Shown here: one piece after another, positions 8,817-16,026 of the stretch
Layout: each line of letters begins with the position of its first letter
Position numbering within the stretch: the stretch's first letter is position 1
NCBI RefSeq assembly: GCF_000315625.1
Contig: NW_005434384.1
Coordinates: forward strand, 5,666 to 26,813
DNA length: 21,148 nucleotides
Direction: 5' to 3'
From: Guillardia theta CCMP2712
Lineage: Eukaryota; Cryptophyceae; Pyrenomonadales; Geminigeraceae
Notes under the pieces: model-generated
Seen by the model: only the letters and a program-made list of their open reading frames with translations
What the model was told of the DNA's origin: nothing
Databases searched by the model: none
Position numbers and translations under genes: made by a program

Positions 8817-9833
8817 ATGCCGAGGCCCACATGGATGCAGGTCATCTACCTGCGGGCGGTCCACTACCCCCGGTACCTCAGGATCGCCCTTGGCCTCCTC
8901 ATTGTCAGCAGCCGCTTCCTTTTCGTCAGGCTTCACCGCTTCATGGAGAGGGAGGCCTCCAGGAAGCTTCATCGGTCTCTGGGAGGGGTCGCCGTGACCC
9001 AGAACGAGCGCGCAGGAAGGCCGACCGAGGAGCAGGCAGGGGAGGGAGCAGGGGAGAAGAATAGGGGCGGCTGACGGTCGTCATCCTCACCACCGACCCC
9101 CACAGCCTTGAGCGACTGCTCAACTCGCTCGCCAGGTACGACAGAGGCCTGAGGGTCGACCTCCTGATCAGGCAGGACGTTCCCAAGAACAACGTGCTGT
9201 GCCCTGTGACCATGAAGCTGGTGCAGAGGCTCTCCTGGACGCACGGGAACGTCAACCACGTGCAGGAGCTTGAGCACCAGGGGTCGATGAACCTGTGGCT
9301 CAAGGCCTACCATCCCCTGTCGGATGAGGATCTCTTCGTGATCATGGAGGACGACATACAGGTGTACCGCTACTACGCCAGGTGGCTCATGTACGCGATG
9401 GGCCAGTTCAGCGCTGACAGCTCGGTGATGGCCTTCTCGCTCGCCAAGCCGCTGGAGAGGGGGAAGAGCACGATCCCCCTCGAGCCGCTGGAAAGGAGCA
9501 TCCCATTTGGGACGCAGGTAAGTACCAGTTCCACACGCTCCGAGCGTTGGCCCCCGTGCCCCTGATGTGGCTTCCTGGAGTTCGTGCAAACAACGAGGAC
9601 AAGGCAACCAAGCTTTGACCCGACCGAGGTCGGGGAGCTCAGGGATGCGTCCACCTTCAGGCTGCAGCATCGTCGTCGTCTACCCCTGGACGGCCAGCGG
9701 GGTGGCGCTGGGGAGGTGCTGGGGGGAGGCGGGGCCGCTGCACCGCAGGAGCAAGGGGCCGGACTCGGAGCTCGCGACGGCATGGAACAGCAGCCTGTTC
9801 TTCAGGGATTGGGGTGGGAAGAGGGAGGTGTGA
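8817..9833 (+). pseudogene. Type II membrane glycosyltransferase (GT2/GnT-I-like) gene, frameshifted
   Basis: The ATG at 8817 begins a short tail and a membrane anchor (YLRIALGLLIVSSRFLFVRL), as in Golgi glycosyltransferases. A phase-0 intron of about 71 bp (8994-9064; 8988-9064 also works) ends GAAGAATAG and joins the anchor to GRLTVVILTTDPHSLERLL, the first strand of a nucleotide-sugar transferase fold. Then come VDLLIRQDV, LSWTHGNV, MNLWLKAYHPLSDEDLFVI and the metal-binding EDD in MEDDIQVYRYYARW. The pattern resembles plant and algal GT2-like proteins with a GnT-I-type domain. After 9517 the family-like text changes frame at least three times: KYQFHTL, then FLEFVQTTRTRQPSF, then SIVVVYPWTASGV...AWNSSLFFRDW. 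GTAAGT at 9518 looks like a splice donor, but the coding text continues straight through it. I read this as a recently broken gene; sequencing errors are possible. Confidence 0.72.
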
Positions 9834-9890
9834 CCCCTTCATTCGTACGACTAGACACCAAAGGTAGGGAGGGAGGGAGGGAGGGGTGTG

Positions 9891-10376
9891 CCTGCAGGTG
9901 ACGTCGTAGAGGCAGCACTCGGTGTAACCCTTGGGGTTGAAGTTGAGGATGGCGGCGGCGTGGACCTTGCTGTTCGTCGAGAAGCAGGCGTTGATGTACT
10001 TGTTGATCTGGTTACAAACACTGTATTTGTTCCAGGCGTTGATGTACTTGTTGATCTGGTTACAAACACTGTATTTGTTCCAGGCGTTGATGTACTTGTT
10101 GATCTGGTTACAAACACTGTATTTGTTCCAGGCGTTGATGTACTTGTTGATCTGGTTACAAACACTGTATTTGTTCCAGGCGTTGATGTACTTGTTGATC
10201 TGGTTACAAACACTGTATTTGTTCCAGGCGTTGATGTACTTGTTGATCTGGTTCTCGTACTTCCTCCAGTTTACGCAGGCCTTGCTCCACGAGGAAGTTG
10301 CCGCTCCTCAGCTCGACGAGCAGGTCGCACTCCCCGATCTTGGTCAGGTCGCCGCTCGGCATCCTCTGCATGCAGT
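9891..10376 (-). pseudogene. Unknown minus-strand gene fragment split by a minisatellite
   Basis: Read leftwards from 10376: one frame gives GECDLLVELRSGNFLVE, a second gives ACVNWRKYENQINKYINA, then five perfect 16-residue units (WNKYSVCNQINKYINA), then CFSTNSKVHAAAILNFNPKG and YTECCLYDVTC. Removing the repeat units leaves a sensible join, YINA to CFST, so the array expanded inside older coding sequence. The family is unknown. The opposite strand is also open here (ALMYLLIWLQTLYLFQ units) and gives a falsely convincing hydrophobic protein. This may be the continuation of the decayed minus-strand gene on the other side of the glycosyltransferase. Confidence 0.35.
9987..10253. repeat. 48-bp minisatellite, 5 identical copies plus 27 bp
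   Basis: The unit runs from GGCGTTGATG to TTTGTTCCA. Copies start at 9987, 10035, 10083, 10131 and 10179, all identical, with a partial sixth at 10227-10253. There are no spacers, so it is not a CRISPR array. The period is a multiple of 3, and the monomer has no stop in at least two forward and two reverse frames, so ORFs pass through it on both strands. Confidence 0.97.
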
Positions 10377-10495
10377 GTCACATCTCTCCGCGCTGCAGAA
10401 GAGGATCAGCGGCCAGGAGTGGCTGTCTGCTGCGGCCTGGGACGGGGGCAAGGACGGGGCGGGGGGGGGGGAGGGCCGCTTCCTGCACTCGGTCT

Positions 10496-11000
10496 CTAGC
10501 GCGCGGGCTCGGGGCTCTGCACCCTGCGGTTGAAAAAGGGGGAGGCCCTGGGCCTGGCCTCCTCTGCGTCCTGCATCTCCTCGTCCGGCATGGGGGACTG
10601 CGAGAGCCTGGGCCGCACAAAGAAGCGCTTCTGCATCGTCTGCGTGTTAACGCTGATCGAGCGGACGTCGCGGAGGATGCGGTTGAGGTTCTCGACGAGA
10701 AGAACCTCAATGAGCATGACAGTGTCGTCTATCTTGGTGCGCTCGGCCACGCCGCACCAGCCGGAGGTGTGCTTGTTGCCCTCCTCCTTGCCCTACCTCT
10801 CCAGCTCCTTGAGCAGCTCCAGCCGGCAGGTGGTCCTGGCGATGACGCCTCATCGCAGGGAGGAGGCGGCGACTTACAAGCACAAAATAAGATAGACAGA
10901 AACCTTGAAGAGCTCGACTGCATTCCTGTGGGACCTGAGAACGACAAAATACTTGTGGGGGCCTCCGATGATGACGAGGTCAGGAGGGTGAGGAGGAAGA
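10496..11000 (-). pseudogene. Unknown minus-strand coding fragments
   Basis: From right to left: DLVIIGGPHKYFVVLRSHRN then AVELFKV (about 11000-10905), a frame change, then VIARTTCRLELLKELER, an in-frame TAG, and KHTSGWCGVAERTKIDDTVM followed by LIEVLLVENLNRILRDVRSI and QTMQKRFFVRP, ending at a stop near 10496. The text looks like real protein but I know no family. A donor-like TTGTAAGTCG near 10874 and an acceptor-like GAGGTAG near 10790 do not restore one frame together. Either a decayed gene or one with introns I cannot place. Confidence 0.35.
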
Positions 11001-11071
11001 GATTGAGATATGTCAGTAGGCTTTCAATGGACATTCTACCTTTCCGTATGAGCTGTAAAACGAGAACATGA

Positions 11072-11409
11072 CCTACGGAGTCGCCAGGCTCTGCCTTTCT
11101 GGAGACTCTGAGTCACTATTAGAAGTTACATCTCCGATGCTCCTCTTCCCTTAGTAGTGACCTCGCAAGTTTAATGGTATATATGCTATGAACCATAACA
11201 CCTAGTAGCAATCCTCACGCTGCCGGAGACAAATAGCTCGTAACAAGGCCTCCTGGCCCAGTCGGAGAGTGCTGCTAGGCTGGGCATGTTGGACAGCAGC
11301 TGAGCAGTCAGTCGAGGGGAAGAGCAGATAGGAGCTTCAACACAGCCGAAATCATCTCCTCCTCTCCACCTCCTCCGCCCTTTGCCTCTGCTCCTGTCAC
11401 ACCTCAGTA
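11072..11409. other. Stretch without a recognised gene
   Basis: I see no convincing ORF, repeat or RNA gene. Composition shifts to CTC/CCT-rich near 11360. Confidence 0.4.
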
Positions 11410-11682
11410 TCAGAAGTTTTTCCGTCTCGAAACTGTACTCGTCACCTCAATCTTCAGGCTCTTCCTGGATAGTTTGACTATCAAGTTGGCTCCCTCCTGC
11501 TCCGCCCAATCCTCCTCGCCTGGTTGATTTCGCTTCCAATATTCGCTCCTTACTCTCTTTCCCCTCCGTTTTCTGTGCTCCTGTTCGAACTCTTTCTCGC
11601 CCTCGCCTTCGCCCTCGCCCTCGCCCTCTCTCCGATTCTCGCCCAAGCCTCGTTGATTGGGACAAGAAGCAGCGGCATGCAT
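11410..11682 (-). CDS. Hypothetical highly charged ORF, 90 aa
   Basis: The ATG at 11682 opens a frame rich in Glu, Lys and Arg with a GEGEGEGEGE run (from a GCCCTC-type repeat on the plus strand) and a tail, ANLIVKLSRKSLKIEVTSTV, that looks less random. There is no recognised domain. An overlapping minus-strand frame (11447-11746) is also open, so the choice of frame is uncertain. Confidence 0.22.
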   Translation of the reverse strand: MHAAASCPNQRGLGENRREGEGEGEGEGEKEFEQEHRKRRGKRVRSEYWKRNQPGEEDWAEQEGANLIVKLSRKSLKIEVTSTVSRRKNF

Positions 11683-11809
11683 CAACTTGGTTGCGGGGAT
11701 AGAAGGACGAGGACGTGAACAAGGAAGAGCAAGAATACTTCATCAATCACAAACAATCCGTTGTAAGACATCTGCGACTACAAGATTCTCAGAGAACAAG
11801 CTTGCAAAT

Positions 11810-11857
11810 CCTGGGAGGCTTGAGGGGGAGATTCCTGGGAGGCTTGAGGGGGAGATT
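11810..11857. repeat. 24-bp tandem duplication
   Basis: CCTGGGAGGCTTGAGGGGGA plus GATT is repeated twice without change. It lies 5 bp beyond the stop codon of the minus-strand membrane-protein gene, in its presumed 3' UTR. Confidence 0.95.
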
Positions 11858-11861
11858 CCTT

Positions 11862-12296
11862 CTATTTTCTTCCGAGTCTATATCCCCGACCATTGTCTCT
11901 CCTCGTGTAAAGGATAGCAGCCACAAGGAGAAATATCGGCCAGAACGAGAAAATTGGAGCTGTAAAGACACTTCTCAGTTGCTCATTGAAGACTATCAAT
12001 TCACCAAAGTATGTGTTTTCACAGGGGCCAGAGCAAAAGAAAACATTCTTACAGTCATACTGAGAGTGTTTGAGTTCAACGACGCACTGGCAGATGTTGG
12101 GCATGTGTTCTCCAAAAAAATCACCGATTGCCTCCGGCAGTGAGACACCTCGATGAAACATCCAGTTCACTGCGGAAGAGACGGCTGGGCACGTTGAGCA
12201 AGTGCCATAGCAGATCTTGCCGTCTGCATGTTCCACCAATATCGTCGCAGCGACAAGCATGACGAGCGGGCGAGAGCCATAGTTAAATCCGACCAT
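11862..12296 (-). CDS. Small Cys-rich single-pass membrane protein, 144 aa
   Basis: I do not recognise the family. The single ORF starts at the ATG at 12296. Residues 1-26 look like a signal peptide (hydrophobic core LVMLVAATILV, cleavage near HADG). The lumenal part has eight Cys in pairs or clusters: KICYGTCSTCP, NICQC, YDC, FFCSGPC, an even number that suggests disulphides. Near the C-terminus, IFSFWPIFLLVAAIL is a transmembrane segment followed by a basic tail (YTRRDNGRGYRLGRK), giving type I topology. A possible 45-bp in-frame intron (GTGAATTG to CTTTACAG, about 12020-11976) could be removed without breaking the frame, so a 129-residue form is possible. Overlapping ORFs in other frames have no such organisation. 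Confidence 0.55.
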   Translation of the reverse strand: MVGFNYGSRPLVMLVAATILVEHADGKICYGTCSTCPAVSSAVNWMFHRGVSLPEAIGDFFGEHMPNICQCVVELKHSQYDCKNVFFCSGPCENTYFGELIVFNEQLRSVFTAPIFSFWPIFLLVAAILYTRRDNGRGYRLGRK

Positions 12297-12312
12297 TTCC
12301 AGCTAACAACAT

Positions 12313-12454
12313 GTGACCCCCACCCCACCCATACTCCCCCACAGACCCTACCCTCACGCTACCCCAGTGATTACTGGGGTGACAATACCCCCTACCAGCC
12401 TGAACCACAGGTGACCCCACCCCACCCATACTCCCCCACAGACCCTACCCTCAC
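12313..12454. repeat. 44-45-bp C-rich duplication flanking a small hairpin
   Basis: The sequence from GTGACCCC through CATACTCCCCCACAGACCC to CCCTCAC occurs at 12313-12357 and again at 12411-12454, differing by one C. Between them, ACCCCAGTGATTACTGGGGT (12361-12380) is a perfect 8-bp inverted repeat with a 4-base loop. A third GTGACCCCCACCCC begins the next stretch at 12465. A Pro-rich ORF passes through (12228-12566) and is probably a by-product of the composition. Confidence 0.85.
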
Positions 12455-12565
12455 TGAACCACTGGTGACCCCCACCCCCTCTTCCTCACATCAGCCTTTT
12501 CCACCTGCGGTATGCTGTACTGCTCAACCTTTTGTCAACCTGCGAGCTAAAAAACAAGGAAGGTA

Positions 12566-12782
12566 GTACTGATTTTAACTTAACTTTGAGTAAAGTAGAA
12601 GGACCGATCGGAGTTCAAGAGGTTAATCGATTATTTTAGTCAACTGACTTTTGACCCGGCCGACCTCAGAGAACGCCAGTTGACAATCTCCTCCTCCTCC
12701 TCCTCCTCCTCCTCCTCCTCCTCCTTGTCTTCAGTTCTCATCCTCGTTCTCTTCTCCCTCAGTCTGGGTCTCGCGCCTCGCC
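12566..12782 (+). promoter_or_regulatory. Presumed promoter/5' region of the small plus-strand gene
   Basis: The stretch goes from AT-rich (GATTTTAACTTAACTTTGAG) to a (TCC)n tract at about 12687-12723, then to the start codon. The sequence around the ATG (GCGCCTCGCCATGG) is a strong eukaryotic initiation context. No specific factor site is claimed. Confidence 0.3.
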
Positions 12783-13414
12783 ATGGATGGCAAAGTGGGC
12801 GAACGCTATCAGGTGCGAGCTGAAGCACGAGGGCCCGTGTGGTGACTTGTGACATGATGAGCAACATGAAGAGGAGAAAGGGAAAGGAGAGGGAAATGGG
12901 GGAGGATGAGGAGGGAGCGATGCTTTGACTGTGAATGCTGCAGGTGAAAGACAGCGAGATCAAGACGCTTGCGTGAGTAGCGGAGATGGAGGGAGCGGAT
13001 AGAGGAGGGGGCGGATAGAGGAGGGGGCGTGTGATAGAGGAGGGAGCGGATAGAGAAAGAAGGGACGATGATGATGGTGGAGAGGCAGAGGAAGACAATT
13101 CCAACTTGACGATATGACAGTGATAACCAGCACAAGTTCCTCGTCGAATGCTCCGCACTTGTCAAGAACTGGAAGAAGCGGATCGAAGACTTCAAGTAAC
13201 CTTCCTCTTCCTGCCAACCCCAACAATATAAGATCAACTTTCCTTGACTCTCCTTCTGGTGCTGGTGCTAGTGCTGGTGCGCCTCCTCTCTCTCTTCAGC
13301 TTCTCATGCTCTTGATCATTTATTCATCATCGTCCATTGCCGCCGTCTTCATCCTCTTATCTGCATTCTCAGACCTCCCTCTCCCCCTGCTCCTGCTCCT
13401 CACCCTCTAGATAA
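12783..13414 (+). CDS. Tiny multi-exon gene, coiled-coil-like microprotein of about 45 aa
   Basis: Exons read by eye: 12783-12812 (MDGKVGERYQ, donor CAG|GTGCGA); 12944-12972 (acceptor GCTGCAG, VKDSEIKTL, donor GC|GTGAGT); 13121-13195 (acceptor ATATGACAG, DNQHKFLVECSALVKNWKKR then IEDF, donor AA|GTAACC). Phases agree at both joins (0, then 2). The terminal exon is uncertain: acceptor CACCCTCTAG at 13410 adds one base and a TAA (stop 13412-13414), giving about 45 residues; acceptor TTCTCAG near 13366 would instead add PPSPPAPAPHPLDKL and more. The product is charged and amphipathic. The family is unknown. It converges on the SelW-like gene, whose stop is at 13407-13409. Confidence 0.5.
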
Positions 13415-15704
13415 GCTCGTCTTGCCTATACCGTTGTGAGGATGAAACAACGAAAGAGGGGAGCAGGGAGGGAGGTAAGGAGGGAGGGAGGGAGGAGACG
13501 GAGGGGGAGGGGGAGGGGGAAAAGGGGGGGAGGGAGGGAGGAGAAGAAAGGAGACGGAGGGACATAGGACCTGATGGGATCTTCAAGCACGTGACCTAGG
13601 TAGTCGATAATTCTCTCGATCTTTGGGAAGGTTCGGCTCTCAAGCTTCGAGTGAAGTTGCGTCCTCCTAACCTGCTCCCCCGTCAACCTCTCGCTATACC
13701 TCTGTACCAACTCCTCCTCCTCCTCCTCCTCCTCCTCCCTCCTCGTCCTCAATCTTATCCTTCCTTCCTACTCTGCTCCTGTTGATATCTTTTTCTGCTC
13801 CGTTGATGCTCGATCTCTTCATCCTCCTCTTCATCCTGCTGCTTCCTCCTCTTCTTCTCGTTCTCTTCTCTTCTACTTCCCCTCTCAGCTTTCCTTCCCT
13901 CCCCGTTCTTTTCCTCCCCTTACCTGCTTGTTCTTGTCTAGCCAGAGCAAGTCGATCTCAAAGGAGCCCAGCCTGAATACTCGTCACTCTCCTCCACCAC
14001 CTCCTCTTCTCCTCACCTTGGTTCCCTTCTTGACTCCACTGTCAGCCCTTCCTGCAGCAAAGGGTCAAATAAGATTGGAGGGAGTAGAGGAAGAGAAAAC
14101 AACGAGGAAAGGAGGGAGGGAGGGAGGGAGGGAGGGAGGTGGTGTACCATTTCGACATTCTTGAGGAGGGTGATGGGGCGGCCTGGGAAGCGGGAGGAGA
14201 GAGTCTCGGAGAGTTTGTCCGCGAGGCGCAGGTACGTCTCCTCCTTGTGTCGGAGGGAGAAAGAAGATTTCCCGCAGAACTCCAGCCGGACGTGGAGGGG
14301 AGTGGAGGGAGACACGTAGCCCATCACCACCTGCGTCCGGAGAAAGTCGAGGCTGGTGGGGTCGAGCTGGGAGTGGAGGAAGGGGCGGAGGGAGGAGGAG
14401 GAGGAGGAGGTCATGTTGATCAGAGCCGGGGGCTTCTCCGAGATCCTCCCGAGGCTGCTGCTGAGCTGCTGCTGGGAGCGGATGGGTGCAGACGTTGGGC
14501 GCTGAGGCTTGAGAGGACGAAGCTCGTCTACGGGCTGAAACGTCCTCCTCCGTCGGTCTCCCTCCTCCTCCGTCCTCCTCTCCCCAATAGGAGATGGTGC
14601 TGTCCTCTCCGAGGCCGTGCTGGCTGTCCGCAAGGAGGAGGAGGAGGAGAGCGAGTGGGAGAGGCTGTTGACGTGTGTCTTGCCCGCGTTCCAAGTGCTC
14701 GGACGCTCTCTGACGATCCTCGTCCTCTTCGTCTTCGTCTCCAGCTCCAGCAACTTCATCTGCAGCCTGTTGCTGTGCTCCAGCTCCGAGTCCAGAGCAT
14801 CTCGTAGAGCCGCGATGTCATCCTCAGCGCAGGAGAGGGCAGCACGAAGCTGCATGACTTGAGACTGAGAGGAGGTGAGAGAGACTCCGTCTGCCTGCTT
14901 CTCCTTCCTGCTGTCACTCAGCTCCTTTCTCAGCGTGTCCACCTGCTTTTGAAGGTCCTCCACCCTCTCCCTCTCCCTCTGCGTCACTTCCGCCAGCTTG
15001 TCCTGAAGTGCCTCAACAGTGTCGAGCTCCTTCCTCTCCCTCCTCGTCCCCTCCGAGCCCGGCACCCTCTCATTCATGACGGCATGCTCCGCCTCGTCCT
15101 CGACCCCCTGATCAGCCAGTCAGCTACTTCCCCTGTCCTCCCTTCTCTCTCCTCCTCTCCCTCCTCTCTCATCTTCCCGTACTTCTTCTCTGCGTCTCCT
15201 CTCGTCCTCTCTCTCCCCTTTCCTCCCCCTCCCTCACCTCGTCTGTTGTCTTGCGATGCGCTACCTCCCCAGCTCCCTGGCTTTGCGCTAGCTCCTTCAT
15301 CCTTCCCATGACCTCGCTGATGGACTTGAAGAGCTCCTCCACTGCAAATCTATCAGAACAACTTCCTTCTTCTTCTGCTCCTCTTCCTCCACCGCTCCCT
15401 CTTCCCATCCTCCTTCTCAGCAAGCGCTCACCTAGATCGCTCGCCTTGTCCACTTCAGACGACTTGCTCTGGATCGGCTGCATGCACACCAGGACAGAGC
15501 CCATGGCATCGTTGTACTTCTGTTGGGGAAGCGAAATATGGTCACAAGGAGCATGGACATGGACATGGAGGAGGAGGAGGAGGTGGTGGTGGTGGTGGAG
15601 TAACAAGTGAAGAAATCAACACATACATCCCATCCCTTCCTCTCCCTTCCCCTCATGCTGCTCACCTCCAGCAGGCCGTCCAGCTCCTCAACGGCTGCCT
15701 GCAT
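13407..15704 (-). CDS. Coiled-coil protein with C-terminal SelW/Rdx-like thioredoxin-fold domain, 8 exons, about 496 aa
   Basis: Exons: 15704..15666, 15519..15432, 15341..15238, 15107..14148, 14051..14017, 13972..13924, 13767..13571, 13425..13407. All introns are GT-AG, phases agree, and the total is 1491 nt. The start MQAAVEELDGLLE has no upstream in-frame exon that I can see. Residues about 107-205 are coiled coil (VEALQDKLAEV...DLQKQVDTLRKEL); about 206-340 form a Ser/Pro-rich basic linker. From about 346: LHVRLEFCGKSSFSLRHKEE, LADKLSETLSSRFPGRPITL, then GSFEIDLLWLDK, then LHSKLESRTFPKIERIIDYL. This follows the selenoprotein W/Rdx pattern (Cys-x-x-Sec/Cys, Gly-x-Phe-Glu, Ser-Lys, Phe-Pro). 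Cys355 is kept but the second redox position is Ser358 (CGKS). A basic/Glu-rich insert lies before the last helix. The start of exon 7 is the least certain boundary: its acceptor lacks pyrimidines, and in-frame alternatives lie in the GAG run. Confidence 0.78.
14052..14147 (-). other. 96-bp intron carrying a CCCT repeat
   Basis: The donor is GAAATG|GTACAC and the acceptor is CCTTTGCTGCAG|GAAGGG. The polypyrimidine tract is a run of CTCC units (plus strand GGAG repeats at about 14111-14140). Reading through it gives only a Pro/Leu-rich tail, and splicing restores the SelW-like domain. Confidence 0.7.
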
Positions 15705-16026
15705 GGCTGCCGGTATGATGAAGAGAAAGAGAGAAAATGAGCGAGAAACGCTCAACTTTGCTCCTGCTCCCCTCGCCTCGCTCGCCTCCCGCCGCCGCCG
15801 CCGCCTCCTCTGATCCTTTCCTTCTGTACCCGCTCTTGGCTGGTCTTATTGGCTTGTCGTCCTGGTATCAACTCCTCTCTCCCTCCTCCTCGCTTCCTAT
15901 CCTCTTCTTCTCTCCTCCTCCTCCTCCTCCCTCCCCTCCTCTATTCCTGTCGTTGCCCGCCCGCCATTTCTCGGTTCAATTTCAGTTACCTGTTGGGTAC
16001 GAGCGGGTACGAGGGCACAGAGGTGC
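15705..16026. promoter_or_regulatory. Divergent intergenic region between the coiled-coil/SelW-like gene and the CEHG-repeat gene
   Basis: These 322 bp separate two start codons on opposite strands, so it is probably a shared promoter region. It is strongly CTC-rich on the plus strand. The last 42 bp (15985-16026), containing GGGTACGAG twice, recur at 20361-20403 before the second CEHG-repeat gene. No TATA-like element was identified with confidence. Confidence 0.4.

Noticed and set aside
9987-10253. CRISPR-like array
   Set aside because: Units are contiguous with no variable spacers, and the host is eukaryotic.
9931-10533. A 200-codon plus-strand protein with repeated hydrophobic helices
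   Set aside because: The repeats are identical 48-bp units. Flanking sequence reads better as protein on the minus strand.
12640-13237. Ser/Pro/Leu-rich minus-strand ORFs opposite the small plus-strand gene
   Set aside because: They are created by purine-rich intron sequence (GGAGGG-type repeats) of the plus-strand gene and have no splice or start evidence.
13407-13425. C-terminal DEL-like tail (RQDELI) as an ER retention signal
   Set aside because: The protein has no signal peptide and the tail does not end in DEL.
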